A DNA stretch of 64,000 bases. It comes from Todiramphus chloris collaris (Eukaryota > Chordata > Aves > Coraciiformes > Alcedinidae). A program made the position numbers and the translations under genes. Location: positions 1,769,595-1,833,594 of the forward strand of contig JANVCC010000013.1 of NCBI GenBank assembly GCA_025345505.1. Reading direction: 5' to 3'. Shown here piece after piece: positions 1 through 13,283 of this stretch (within the stretch, counting starts at the first letter, position 1; each line of letters opens with the position of its first letter). The notes under the pieces are model-generated. The model was not told where the DNA came from and did not search any database. It saw only the letters and a program-made list of their open reading frames with translations.

Positions 1-200
1 AATTTCTTCTGTGAAAAGGCTGTCAAGGCCTGTCCCAGGCTGATGAGGGCAGTGGTGAAGTCCCCATCCCTGGAGGGGTTTCAGAGCCATGGAGCTGTGG
101 TGCTGAGGGCCATGGTTTAGTGGTGACCTGCAGTGCTGGGTTAATGGTTGAATTTGATGATCTTAAAGGTCTTTTCCACTCAGAACACTTCTATGATCCT
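1..200 (+). mobile_element. CR1 3' end (tail type C)
   Basis: Begins before the window. Carries the cagtggtgaagtccccatcc block and the gtttagtggtgacctg... tail that I call type C, ending at ttctatgatcc. Confidence 0.9.
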
Positions 201-2159
201 ATTACAGTTAACACCAGCAGTAGTGAGATATTACTTGTTTTTATAGCGTTTTTATAGCTCCTTCTAGGACCAATATTAACCACTAAAATACTAATTGGAG
301 AATCAGTTTCCCTATACTTGTTTATTCCTGCTTCCCTAAGTGGTAATCATGACCTTTCCTACAGGGCTGCCTGAACTTGCTACTTGGAGAGATTTCAGAG
401 TTCCTGTGGATTCTGGGAACTCAAATCACCTGGAGAAGGGGGACTCATTGCTGCAGCAGGAGGTGGGCTGCATGGCTGGGCTGTGGGTGGTTCAGGAGCC
501 CTTAAAGTTCCTCTGTAGAGGATGTAACCAAATGAGGTAAAGGTGGTGTGAGCCAGAAAGGTGAGGAGAGACCAGCAAGAGGAGGGATTATTTGTCTGAT
601 GCCACCATATTTTACCCCAAGCGTGGGAAATGAGGTCTCGGTGGGTTTGCTGCTTATCAAACAGCTTGACAAAGAGATGTCTCTGTTGGGCCCCTTCCCC
701 ATCACCCAGCTTGCTGAGCTGTTGGGACTTTTGCTGCCTCTGATTGAGGGGAGGGGGAAATAAAATCCATGTGCTCGTTCACAGCTGTATTTAGCTGTGG
801 GGAGCTTTTGTCCTCTAACTTAATTGAAAATGACTTGCTGTAATTAATTCTCGGAGCTGTGCGGTTTATCTTGTTTGATCTTCTAAAAACCATAACTGAT
901 CATGGGCAGGGGGGTGGATGGGTGTAGATGGGTTTAATGTGAAAACCTAGAAGACAGATTAATGAATTATTGAAATATCTGAGTATGGGTAGACTGGGAC
1001 ACAGAATCTGCCTTGGTGCAGCCAATGCTACTGAGAGCATGGAAAAAACTTTGTGAAATGGGGGAAGCTCTAAAATGACTCAAATCCTGTGTTTTAGTGC
1101 CTGTGCTAAGGCATTAAACTCCATGATGTCCATCAGGATAGACCTGAAACCTCTTTGTGACTTTACTGTCTAGGTTGATAAATTGGCTCTAGTGGTGTTA
1201 GTGGTGTCATCGTGGAGCTGGGAAAAGGTCTCACTGGTCTCTGTTTGCCACTCGAGCTCTCAGATATCAGAAATAAGCCTTGAGCATAAAGATCTGTGTT
1301 GTATAACATGAAATTTCCCTCTGTTGGGCTCCTCTGAATCCATCACTGTTGGTATTTGGTGTGATGGAGAATTTTTTTTGCGTGGGTTTTTAACTGCTGG
1401 AGTACACCTATTTGGGTGCTTTAATAGTTCTAAAATGTTCGGAGAAATTTTTTTTTGCTCTGCCTTGTGTGATAAGGAGAGAATTGCTGAAAGGCAGCAG
1501 TGCCATCCATCCTCGGTGCTCTGCTTCCCCCTTGCTACCTGATACCCTTGTTCAGGGACTGGATCCAGGGTGGTCAGGGGGAAAGGGAGAGGATTTGCTA
1601 TTGATCAGACTTGCTGCAGCTGCCGAAATGTTTATCCTGACACAAAGGGGCCAGCGCATGAGTGGGAGGAGTCTCGGAAGGTGGAACCTGGCTCCTTCCC
1701 CACCAAGGAGCTATAAAACATCACTGCAATAAATGTCTTTCCAGGTTATTTAAGCAGATGTACAGAGATGACTGTAAAAAGCAATTTTGTAAGGTTTTTT
1801 CTGGATTCTTGTTTCATATTGGGCCAATAGAGAAGAGTCCGAGACTCGTCTGCTGGGCTGTGGAGCTGGCACCTGGGGAGCCTGGCAGGATCCAGCCCTG
1901 GTGCCTTCTCCCCCCTCTCCCAAGGTTCCTTTGGGCAGCTCTCAGATGAAGTCGTAGGCACACTTCAGATATGTGTGTTATATATGTGTGGGGACCTCAG
2001 ACATATACACACATACATTTAAAAATGCGTCAATACAACGAAACAAGGACAGCAAGGAACAATCCCAAGAGGTGACCAGAAAAGCAAGCACAAACTGGAA
2101 GAACCGGGCAATGGATTAATGAATCGGCAACTTTATTTTGAGGCACTTTCTGCCCATAA

Positions 2160-2995
2160 GGTGGTTGGTAGGGAGGTTCCTCTGTTCATGGCTCTGGGGA
2201 TTCTGTAGCTGACAGTGGGGCTCTGGAAGGGTGCAGAAGGAGGGTGGTGGGTGGGTTCCTTTTGTCCATGGCTGTGGGGAGCTTCCAGCTAGCTGCTTCT
2301 AGACCCATGATGGGGTGTGGAGGCGCTGGGTGGTAGAATACAGATATGGTTGGTGAGATGGTGCTGCCTTTGCCCATGCGAGTGCTGAGCTTCTGGCTGC
2401 TTATAAGACTGTAATGGGGTGCAGAGAGAATCATAAAATCATTTTTGTTGTTAAGTTCATCAAGTCCTAGATGGAAGGATGGTGCAGAAATGCTTTTGTC
2501 TGTGACTGTGGGTATCTTCCAGCTGCCTGTAGGACCACAATGGGCTGTGGAGGTGGTGGGTGGTAGGGTATAGAGATGATTGGTGGTGTGGTGCTGCCTT
2601 TGTCCATGATTGTGAGATTCCAGTCTGTAGGACTGTAATGAGCTGTAGAGATGGAGGGTGATGCAGAAATCCTTTTGTCCTTATCTGTGGGGGGCTTCCA
2701 GCTGCTTGCAGGCCTGTGATGTGTTATGGAGAAGGTGATGGGATATGTAGATGTTTGTTGGCTCAATGCTACCTTTGTCTTCAGTTTTGGGGAGCTTCCA
2801 GCTGCCTGTAGGACCACAATGGGTTGTGGAGGTGGTGGGTGGTAGGGTACAGAGATGGTTGGTGGTGTGGTGTTGCCTTTATCCATGACTGTGGGTAGCT
2901 TCCTGCTGCCGTGAGGTGATTTGGGGATGGAGGGTGCTGCAGAGATCCCTTTGTCCTTGTCTGTGTGAAACTTCCAGCTGCCTGCATGAGTGTGG
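2160..2995. repeat. About 100-bp-unit minisatellite in intron 1
   Basis: Repeats marked by cttccagctgcctg at about 2,284, 2,516, 2,695, 2,796 and 2,970, with variants at 2,390, 2,608 and 2,899. Each is followed by a tgggttgtggaggtggtggg block and gctgcctttgtccatg. Two units about 280 bp apart (2,515 and 2,795) are nearly identical, suggesting a higher-order unit. A decayed minus-strand CR1 tail lies inside at about 2,428-2,468. Confidence 0.85.
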
Positions 2996-5649
2996 TGGGT
3001 TCCAGGCAGGATACTTAGCTGTGGAGGGAGAGAGAGAAGGCCAGGAGCATGCTGTGATCTGGTGCCATCCCTTGGTGTGTCCATCTGGAATTGGCTGTGT
3101 CTCCAGCTGGCCTGTGAGATGACTGCATCCAAAGTTCTTCCTGCTGTGACATCACCAGAGCTGGTCCATTGCTGTGACACAAGTTCCTTCATCTTGGGTT
3201 CCATTAGAAGAGTCTCAGGTATCAAATCTCACAAAAAAAAAGTTATTCAGATGGTTCAGCAAAAAAACAGCTTGAGCTGGTGCCTCTGGAAGGAGGTTTG
3301 TTCCAATAGTAATATTTGGGTCTGGGGTCACCTTGTTCCTCATTGGATCCTTTCTCTGTCCCCATGTTGCTTATTATTTTTCTCTCAAGCATCTCTGCTT
3401 GAGCAAGGAGGTTGAAGATGATCTCTGGAGCTCCTGTGCTGTGAAACAAAAATCTGCTTTAATAAAGTGCACAAAATCTTCCCCAGAACCAGCAGTAGTG
3501 AAATGAATGCCAGCAGAAAGATGGTCTCTTGTTTGCTGGCTGTTATGAGCTTCAGGAAGAGCAGAGACCCAAGTGAAGTCTGTGTGCTGTGTGAACTGTC
3601 TTGGATCGTTGAGCAGCACAGGGATGGGACCTGCTCTGCTCATGACTTCTGCCTGTTTTGTATGCTGAGCACAGAGTTGAAGTCAAGCCTGTTGAGGTGT
3701 ACTTGTGTTTGCTCCTCTTGCCACTGGTGTTTAGTCTTGTCTGTTTTTCTGAAATGTGATTGGGGGGTCTCTAATGGGAGAAGTGCTGCTTCAGAGATTT
3801 TTGACACCACTTCCTCGCAGATCCAGGTTTTAGAAGCAGGGTGGTGGTGGTTTCAGCAGCCTAAAGACTTGAGTCTTATGTTTGTGGGTTGTATGGTGTA
3901 TGGGGGAGGTGTGGGGCCTTTGGAGATGGTACTGGGGGACTGGTTTTGGTGTATGGAGCAAAACTCTTCCACCTTTGACTCCAGATAGGCAGAATGGATG
4001 TAGACTGCTCTTAGTGTTCTGTCAGCCTGGCTCCCTTCAGTCTTCTGAGCTCCCTACTGTTAGGGAGCTGTTGTGTCTCTGGGGCACCAGGATTTGAGAA
4101 CAAAGCAGAACAAGAGCAACTCTGTGTATGCACAGTGGATTGGCAGAGAAGGGCTGTTGTGTAGGGAACCTTCTACCCCTCCAGTCCCACACCTACAGCT
4201 GTGTGTAGAAGCTGTGATTTGCTCTGCCATTACCTTTCTCTCTCCCAGTGCAGAAATTGGCTTGAGTTGCTACTTGCCTAAAGTTCCCCACCTGATTTTT
4301 CTCATGCAAATGTTAGTACGGTTGCTAACCAGTAAAGAAACATTTCTTGCTTACCAAGAGGAAATGGGAACTGACAATTTTGTATGAGAAATCGTAAATG
4401 AGAACTTGCTGGGAGTGCCACTGCAGCTCTGAAGTTGTGATCTAAGGTCAAGAGCTGTGTCACTGTTAAGGTTTATGGTCAGGGCTGCCTGCTAGACCTA
4501 TAACAGATGCTCTCTCAACTCCCCTCCCTCCCCAAAGGGGAAGAGAAAGGGAATAAGGGAGAGAGGCTTATCAATTAGAAAAGGAAACCAGAACAGCTTT
4601 AATTGGAATAATAAAGTGGAATATATACAAATATACATAAAAGCAGTATCAAACCCAACACACCACCCTGAAGATGAAGCAGTAGAACAGTGAATTCAGC
4701 AGAGAATATTTTTTTTGTTTAATAAAACCTCAGGCCTTTCTTAAACGTGTTGCTGTTGCAGAGTCTCAGCTGCTATGTTGGACCCAGAGGATGTGACCCC
4801 ACAGCTGTGCCCTATGCCTGGTTCTGGCAGTACACTTGTATTAGCAGTTAAGGTGTATCTTGCAGCCCTAGAAGGCTCATCCTGTTCCTTTTTCTTTAAA
4901 GCCATTACAATCACTTGGAAATTGAACTCCATAGGTTATGTGAAGTTCCTGTTTGAGAATTAAAGTTAGAAACAAGATGAGTATCTTGGAGAAAACCTGC
5001 TCTGAGGCAGTTGGACCAGCTTTCTAGAGATGGTGTGTATATGTTAGTGTGAGAAGGTGATAGGAAATAATGCAGAACTTTTTTTTTTCCCCTGGTGCTT
5101 ATGTAAGTGCAGAACTGTGTTCAGACTACCACCCCTGCAGCAGCTCGTGTCTGTCCCAAGTGTTTCTTGTTTCCATTTCTTTGTGCTAGTGGATCTGAAG
5201 TATTGAATGGGAGGTTCTCATAATCTCCTCCTGTCTCCTCCTGGCTTGTCAGCAATGCTGAAGCCCACTTGGGGAGAATGAGAAGGCTCCCTGAATGTGC
5301 TTGCTGGAGTCTGAAATGGGAGAGGAATCCCTTGCCTGACCTCGGGTTGCTCTTTACTTCCCCTGTATCAAATGACAAACCTCAAAGCTATTTAAAAATT
5401 GAGACCTCTTTATAAATTTACATCTGAAAATGGTGGATTAATGTCTGTGAGGGCACTGGCACCCCATCTGTAGGTGCTGCTAGGTTGGGAAGCAGACAGT
5501 TGAGGCCAGAGCTGCTGTTCCAGAGGAAGCAGAGAGGCCTCATGGTCCACGAAGCTCAATTGCATGAGGACAGGCTGTGCTTGAGAGACAGGAACCCACT
5601 GTGGCCCTGTGGGCTGGGATCTGCTGATAAGGCTGGGGAGTCTCTGTAG

Positions 5650-5943
5650 GCATAGAATCATAGAATGGTAGGGGTTGGAAGGGACCTCTGGAGGTCATTG
5701 AGTCCAACCTCCCTGCCAGTTCAGGAACACCCAGGGCATGCCACACAGGAACAGATCCAGGCAGGTCTTGAAAGTCTCTAGAGGAGGAGACTCCACAACA
5801 TCTCCTGGGCAGCCTGTTCCAGGGCTCTGTCACCTTTGCAGTGAAGAAGCTTTTCTTCATGTTGAGGTGGAACTTCCTGTGTTTCACCTTGCTACCATTA
5901 CCCCTTGCCCTATCATGAGGCACAACTGAAAAGAGCCTGGCAG
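5650..5943 (-). mobile_element. CR1 fragment
   Basis: Minus-strand 3' end starting atagaatcatagaatggtag, with the gttggaagggacctctggag motif. It runs to the aagagcctggc segment. Its 3' block (gtcattgagtccaacc, ctccctgccagttcagg) differs from the other four tail types. Confidence 0.9.
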
Positions 5944-6894
5944 CATTGGAACAAGAGACAGTGGCCTCTCCTGCCAGTGGAGGACATCAACAGTATCCTG
6001 GGACATTTATCTCCCTTTGCCCAGCACTTGTTAGCCCACATACAGATATCGTGACAGGTTTTGGGTCCCCCAGGGTGAGATAGGTATGGACAAAGTGGTA
6101 CAGGTAGAGCAGAGGGGTTTCAAGATGGCTGGAGAGAGATGAGGCTGAGGGAACAGGTGATGTTTCTCCTCCTTAACCTCTCCTTGCTGGACCACAGAGA
6201 AGAGGGCTCCAGTCAGAAACCCTGCTCAAGCCCAATCACCAGCCAGAGGAACCTCTGTCATTCCCTGTCCCTTTGCTGGCCCTAGCAGTATCCGTTCAGG
6301 CAGCATGAGCCTCTCCTGGCTATGGTCACCTTATCTACTGCCCCTTCCCCATCCAGAGCAGGAGGAGCAGCATCTGTTGGTTCTTGATTGCTGCCTTGTT
6401 CTGCCTCTGGACCTGTAGATCTACGTGCGTGTGTGGCTGCAGGGGGTTAGGATGTGTTGTGGTGGCCCCTCATGCAATGAGTGGAAAACTTTGACTCGCA
6501 GCAGTAGTTCCCCCATCCCTGGAGGATGTGGGTTTGTGGGTGTGTCTTGCCCCTCCTCTACCCATGCTCCCCTCTTCCCTGCCTTTGGGAGGTTGGTTCC
6601 TGTGGGTCAAAAAACCCTGCTCTCTGCCAACTGCTTTTTCCACCAATAAGTAATTTTTTGAAGCCCAGTAGCAGCAGTGGGCCCAGCGGCTTTGAAGGGT
6701 CAATCTCTGGTTTTTTTGGGACAGTCAGTGGTGCTTCTGCCAGGCATCCTGCCCAGCAGTAGACTCAGGGCTGTGCATGCGGATTCATATCGCAGCAAGC
6801 AGACCCTGCCATGAAACTGAAACAGGCTCAGCCTCTTTTTCCTCCTTCCCAAACCACTTCCCAGTGTGGGACTATAACTGCAGCCTAGTTACTG

Positions 6895-7218
6895 GGACAT
6901 GTGAAGGGGGCCTCCAAGAAAGCTGGTGAGGGGCTCTTACAAGGACTTGTAGTGATGGGATGAGTGGCAATAGCTTCAAACTGAAAGAGGAGAGATTGAG
7001 ATTATAAATTAGGAAGAAGCCCTGCTCTGTGAGGGTGGTGAGACACTGGCCCAGGTTGCCCAGGGAAGCTGTAGATGCTACTCACTGGTTGTGTTCAAGA
7101 CCAGGTTGGATGGGGCTTTGAGCAACCTGGTCTAATGGGAGGTCTCCCTGCCTATGGTAGGTGGGTTGGAACAAGATGATCTTTAAGGTCTCTTCCAACC
7201 CAAACCATTCTATGACAT
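6895..7218 (+). mobile_element. CR1 3' end (tail type A)
   Basis: Contains ggatgagtggcaatagcttc, gcccaggttgcccagg and the gagcaacctggtctaatggg block typical of type A, then a tail ending accattctatgacattcc. Confidence 0.9.
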
Positions 7219-7887
7219 TCCCAGTTCAGCTTCCCAGGGCAATAGAAGAGAAACTAGTGTGTGGTAGTGTGGTGGCTTAGCCTCTGCCAGAAACTAAGCA
7301 CCACCCAGCCACTTGCCTACTGCTTTCCCCTGTCCCCCTGCTGTGGGATGGGAAGGAAAATAAGGAGGAAGAAAAAAAGAGACTCTGTGGGTTGGGATAA
7401 GGACAGTATAATAAAACTACACAGAGCAGAAAACAACAGTACTAATGAAATGATAGGCAAATCGGGTGGTAGGCTCTACCTGTGTCTGAGATGCCACTTT
7501 CCCTCCTCTGCCTGCCCTGAAGTGAGTTGAAAACAGGCACCCCTGCACTGGGCCTGCTCTCCCCTTATACAGGGGCATGACTCTATACGGTATGGAATAT
7601 CCTGTTGAATGGTTTCATTCTTTATTCCACCTGTGGCCCCTCAGGTATTTGGGCCAGCAGCTCCTTGTGTTGATTAACCTGAACCCAGGACAGTTAGCCC
7701 ATGAGACACCTGGGGTGTCCCTGCTAGAGCAGTCACCAGCAGGGGAACCTCAGGAGAGAGCACGAATAGCATTGGTGGGGTGAGGCTGCAGGTGCTGAGC
7801 TCAGCCCAGCTCCTTTGGCCTTGTCTCCCATGCTTGGTGCCTCCTGGCTTGCTGGCCCCGCAGCTGGGGTCACTCCCCTGACCTGCA

Positions 7888-9027
7888 TTCAGAGAATCAC
7901 AGAGTGATAGGGGTTGGAAGAGACCTCTGGAGACCATCTCATCCAATCCCCTGCTCCAGCAGGGTCACCCACAGCAGGCTGCCCAGGATCACATTGTTCA
8001 GGGGGGCTTGGAATCTCTCCAGAGAAGGAGACTCCACAGCTTCTCTGGGCAGCCTGGGCCAGTCTCTGGCACCCTCACAAGTAAGAAGCTTTTCTTCCTG
8101 TTCAGATGGAACCTCCTGGGTTCCAGGTTGTGCCCGTTGCCCCTTGTCCTGTCACTGGGCACCACTGAAAAGAGTCTGGCCCCATCCTCTTGACCACCAC
8201 TCTTAAGCTATTCATCATCATTGATCAGATCCCCTCTCGGCCTTCTCCAGGATAAACAGCCCCAGGGTTCTCAGCATGTTCTCAGCACAGAAATGTTCCA
8301 TTCCCCTCAGCACCTTTGCAACCTCCACAGGACTTTCTCCTCTAGTTCCTTGCATTTGTTGAACTGGGGAGCCCACAACTGGACACAGTACTCCTCAGGT
8401 GGCCTCCCTAGGGCAGAGTAGGAGAACCTCCCGTGACCTGGTAGGCACACTCTTCTTCACGTGCCCCAGGACACCATTGGCCTCCTTGGCCATTAGGGCC
8501 CATTGCTGGCTCATGGGCAGCTTATTGTCCACCAGGACTCCCAGGTCCTCCTCAGCACAGCTGCTTCCCAGTAGGTCAACCCATCCCCTGTACTGGTGCA
8601 GGGAGTTATTTCTCCCCATGTGCAGGAACCAACACTTGGCCTTCTTGACCTGAAGCAAAGAAAGGGGGGCTCCTGCTCACACAGTGCTGGGTAAGTACAT
8701 TGACCCAACTGAAAACATGCTCTGGGGAGATTCAGTTTGATTTTAGCACTGCTGCCACTTTGTCATCCCAAGGGGACAAAAGAAATGTGTAGTTGAGAAC
8801 TGATTTTCAACATGTGAACTGCAATGACTGCACTGCCACCAAGTTTGAATTCCAAGCTTTGTGTGGCTGACAAGGAAGGTTTTTCGTAGGCTTCCACGTT
8901 TTTAAGCTGTGCATAACGCGGACAATTTGCAAACACCGTGTAACAGAGGAGTTTGAAACCCTTATGCCCAAGTCTGGTGGACAATTGACACACATGTGAA
9001 GGAGACAGGAATGTGTGAGGAGGCAGG
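7888..9027 (-). mobile_element. Composite element, copy 1: unknown module joined to a CR1 3' end (tail type D)
   Basis: On the minus strand a roughly 370-bp module without CR1 likeness (9,027 down to 8,656) runs into a CR1 3' portion (8,655 to 7,888) that has an open frame ([14 protein letters not shown]..., then [19 protein letters not shown]). The same junction occurs in the inverted copy at 24,931-26,015. I counted three mismatches over about 180 compared module positions. The module keeps several CpGs. Confidence 0.85.
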
Positions 9028-9290
9028 CTCTTTGTGCACCTCAGAACACCATTCATCATCTTGGTCATGAGAACCCATTGCTGGCTCATGGGCAACTTGT
9101 TCCCCAGCACTCCCAGGTCCCTGTGGAGCTGCTTTCCAGCAGGTCACACCCTCACCTCTACTGGTGCAAGGGGTTATTCCTCCCCAGGTGCAAGACCTGA
9201 CAATTGCCCTTGTTGAACTTTAAGATGTTCCTCTCCTCCCAGCTTCTCAGCCTGTCCAGTTCCTTGATGTTCCACTGTCCATGAACCCTT
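9028..9290 (-). mobile_element. CR1 internal fragment
   Basis: Antisense copy of the CR1 segment with the cattgctggctcatgggcaa and cccaggtccctgtggagctg motifs. It abuts the upstream edge of composite copy 1 in the same orientation and overlaps the same CR1 consensus region, so it is a separate or duplicated piece. Confidence 0.8.
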
Positions 9291-10244
9291 CAGCCACTGT
9301 GCCTGACAGTCTTGCAGGCAGTGGTGCAGAGATTGAGCAGGTTTGGTGTGTATTGGAATAAATGCTGCTTTCATATCATTGACAGCCACGTACTGTGTGA
9401 CTTTTGATCAAGCACTAAATTCTGTGAGCTCTTCCCATCACTCGATCCCTGAGAAGAATTTGCGTTGTTTCGTTAGAACCATCAGGGAGACAAGGATACC
9501 TCAGAGCATTGCTTTTATTAAGGAATTAATGAATTTTTGTATGGATCAGCCTGGTTTATTTTTACTGAAGACAGGAAGCTTTAGACAGCCTTGTATCATT
9601 TTGTTTTTATTTTACAGCTATTAAAACTACTGTGCAAACACTGTAGTTGATAATCTCTACGGAACTTCTCTTGCCTACGCTGAGCTTCTGTGTTGGGATT
9701 AACAGAGCTGACAGATTGATCCAGGCAGCGGTCAAGAGCTGGCACTTCAGTCGTCAGGGGTTTGTGTTTCTAAGCTAATCACGTTTGGTGCTCGCACTGT
9801 GCTGCTGCCTCGCTTGTCTTCAGGAGCTGCAGGAATTCTTTTTGAAGTAGTGGTCCCTTCTAGTTAGTTTTGAAGACATCAAGCCATACTGAAAGCCGCC
9901 AGTGAGATTTCGGCTCAGCGTCCCATAGTAGCACCCTTAGGTGGGATTGAGGGTATGTCTTTGGGTTTGAGAAATGCCCTGGGAGGCTGCAGAGATCAGC
10001 GAATCTGATACTAGTGCCTGTGCTTCACGTGAGAGGAACGTTCATGTTGGTGAGAGAGTGACAGTGCAGGGAGACCAGTGACTATGCAAATGTGCTTTGA
10101 GTCAAGGCAAATAGACCTTCTCTCCTGCACCTTGGCCAAGGCCATCCCAAGCACAAATACAGGCTGGGTGGAGTATGGCTAGACAGTAGTCCTTTGGAGA
10201 AATGCTTGGGGTTGCTGGTTTATAAAATGCTCAACATGATCCAA

Positions 10245-11990
10245 CAGTGTTTGAGTGCAGCCCAGAAAGCCCCAAACATATCCTGCACTGTGTCAAGAGA
10301 AGCATGAGCAACAGGTTGAGGGAGGGGGTTCTGCCCTGCTGGGGAGACCCCCCCCTGCAGTGCTGGGTCCAGCTCTGGAGTCTTCAGCACAGGAGAGACA
10401 GGGACCTGTTGGAGAGGGGCCAGAGGAGGCCACAGCAATGCTGGGAGGGCTGGAACCCCTCTGCTGGGAGGCCAGGCTGAGAGAGCTGGGGTTGTTCAGC
10501 CTGGAGAAGAGAAGGCTCTGGGGAGACCTTATTGCAGCCTTCCACTATCTGAAGGGAGCCTCTAAGAAAGCTGGCAAGGGACTTTTTACAAGGGGCTTAT
10601 AGTGATAGGATGAGGGGTGATGGCTTCAAACTGGAAGAGGGGAGATTTAAATTAGAAATTGGGAAATTCTTTTTTATAAGGGTGGTGAGACATTGGCACA
10701 GGTTGCCCAGGTTTCTCCTTCAGAAACTTATGGCTTAAGGCTAGGATAAATACACTCTGCACTGGATAAAAAAAACTTGGCTGGATGTCTGGGCTGAAAG
10801 AGTGGTGGTGAACAGAGCTAAATCTGGCTCGTGTCTGGTCATAAGTGGTGTTCCCCAGGGTTCAGTGCTGGGGCCTGTTCTCTTCAATATCTTTATTAAT
10901 GAGCTAGATGAGGGGGTTGAGTTTACCCTCAGTAAATTTGCAGATGACACCAAGCTAGATGGGTGTGTTGATCTGCTAGAGGGTAGGGAAGCTTTCCAGT
11001 GGGACCTAGACAGGTTAGATCAGTGGGCCGAGGTTAATTGCATGGAGTTCAATAAGGCCAAGTGCTGGGTCCTGCACTTGGGTCATAACAACCCCATAGT
11101 ATGCTACAGACTTGGATGTGTGGTTGGAAAGCTGCAAGTTGGAAAAGGACCTGGGGGTATTGATTGATAGTTGACTAAATGTGAGTCAGCAGCACACGCA
11201 GGTGGCCAAGAAGGCCAATGGCATCCTGGCTTGTATTAGAAACACTGTGGCCAGCAGGAATAGGGAGGTGATTGTCTACCTGTACTTGGCCCTGCTGAGG
11301 CCACGCCTTGACTATTGCATTCAGTTCTGGGCCTCTTACAGCAAGAAGGACATAGAAGTGCTGGAGTGTCTCCAGAAAGGGGCAGCGAGGCTCACGAGGG
11401 GCCTAGAGCACAAGTCCTGTGAGGAGTGGCTGAGGGAGCTGAGGTTGTTTAGTCTGCAGAAGAGGAGGCTGAGGGGAGAGCTTACTGCTCTCTACAACTA
11501 CCTGAAAAGAGGTTGGCGCGAGGGGGGGGACAGTCTCTTCTCCCTGGTGATGTGTGACAGGACCAGAGGGAATGGATGCAAGCTGCACCAGGGGAGGTTT
11601 AGGCTGCATATTAGGAAACATTTCTTCTCTGAAAGGGTTGTCAGACATTGGAATGGGCTGCCCAGGGCAGTGGTGGAGTCGCCAGCCCTGGAGGCATTTA
11701 AATGGCGTGTGGACCTGGTGCTCAGGGACATAGTTTAGTGGAGAGCCGGCATTGTTGGTTCAAATTGGACTAGATTATCTTGAGGGTCTCTTCCAAACAA
11801 AGATAGTCTGTGATTCTGTGTGGTTGTGGATGCTCAATCACTGGATGCATTCAAGGCCAGGTTGGATGGGACTCTGAGTAACCTGCTCTAGTGGGAGGTG
11901 TTCTTGCCCCTGGCAGTGGGGTTGTAACTAGATGATCTTGAATGTCCCTTCCAACCCAAACCATTTGATGGTTCAGTGATTCTTTGATTC
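10245..11990 (+). mobile_element. CR1 (tail type A) interrupted by a nested CR1
   Basis: The outer copy runs 10,245 to about 10,715 (breaking within gcacaggttgcccagg) and resumes at about 11,821 (tggttgtggatgctcaatc) to its tail at 11,990. The pieces are consecutive in the CR1 consensus, so the material between is a later insertion. Confidence 0.8.
10740..11820 (+). mobile_element. Nested CR1 with part of the reverse transcriptase ORF2
   Basis: The longest RT remnant in the window. Frame from 10,802 has [20 protein letters not shown] and the catalytic FADD box (FADDTKL). A second frame, 11,181-11,738, carries the C-terminal ORF2 part ([19 protein letters not shown]). A frameshift and stops near 11,160-11,180 break it, so it is inactive. 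It ends in a CR1 tail at about 11,820. Confidence 0.88.
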
Positions 11991-13283
11991 TTCATCACAC
12001 TAGTCTCCAATGTTCCAGTTTTGTCTGTTTAAACATTGCATCTAGTCCGCTTTGAAAAATGAACCTTCACAAGAGCTGCTGTGAACCTTTCAGATGCAAC
12101 TAACCAGAAGTTACTCTGTTTGTGCAGGCAAGCAATGCAGCGTGTCCTAAAAAGCTATTAAAGATGCTGTGTAATTTAAGAACCTTGTTTTAAAGCAGCA
12201 TTATGCATTGAATTATGATAGTTTGAAATGAGGTTTTCATGTATTCTTACCTCAGACGCTTTTCAGATTAGCCATTTATTTTCTGGGTGACTGCCTGCAA
12301 ACAGCTGAAAGGGAAGCTTTCACTTCTGGGATTTAATATTTGTTGTGACCCTATTTTTTTTTTATTTTATTTTTAGGCCTTTTTGTAGCTGGGATGTGAG
12401 TAATGGTTTGTTTTGGTTGCAGAGTCACCTGAGAGCCTGAACAATAACGGCTTGCCTTCTGATTGTAAGGCACAAAGAAATGAAAATTTATTTGAAGTTC
12501 ACATGTCTCATCCTGCCAGTGTTTAAGGCCTGCTTCCAAGCTGCAGAAATAGTTTCAAAATTTTCAACAAGTTTTATTGAGGGTATTTGGGTTTTTTTGC
12601 CTTTTTTTTGTGGGTTGTTTGTTTTTTCCCCTAATCAAAATATCATTGTGCTTTTCCCAGCATTTTTCAGATCCTCCTGAAGATCCTCCCTCTGTGCAGA
12701 GCATGTTTCCCCAGGGAGCTGAAGCTGGCTGACCTCTGTTTTAAATGTCAGGGGTGCTTTGCCCTTCCCTTACAGATCCTGTTTGCCTTTTTTAACCCTT
12801 CTGCACGATACTGTTTGGAGCAATGCTGGTTTAGAGAAGCCCTTGTGCAGCCTAAGCTGTACTAGTATACATCTGGAATATATTTTATTTTTTTTATATC
12901 TGCTTATTGATTGCCTTTGACACTGTCTGTGTTGTCAATAAGGCTGGCTGGGTTGCAGTGTGTTTATAGGAGCTGTGAAGTATCATGTTGTAACTGGATG
13001 TCAGGAGACAGGCTGGGTTTCTTGATGACCAAATGGATTTACAGAGCCTTCAAAATCCCTATGTTACAAAAATGTGGGTACTATACTCATCCACTTCTCC
13101 CAAAACAGCACCTGCTGGGTGAATCATTCCTTGTTAGTACATGTTGCAAAAGGACAGACATCAATATGCTTCTGTTGTTACTTTGTCAGACTGGACTTCA
13201 CTTCTCTCACTTTCTCCCAGGTCTCCCCAGGCATGTCCAAGATAGTTGGTATTACTAAAAATATAACGTTCATCATAATATTT

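Noticed and set aside
2467..3225. 252-codon minus-strand ORF with repeated HPPPPQPIVVLQAAG
   Set aside because: Product of the minisatellite, whose near-regular units keep a frame open by repetition; no initiation context or homologue.
3467..3988. 173-codon plus-strand ORF in intron 1
   Set aside because: Cys/Trp-rich with no domain, no splice or promoter context; most likely chance.
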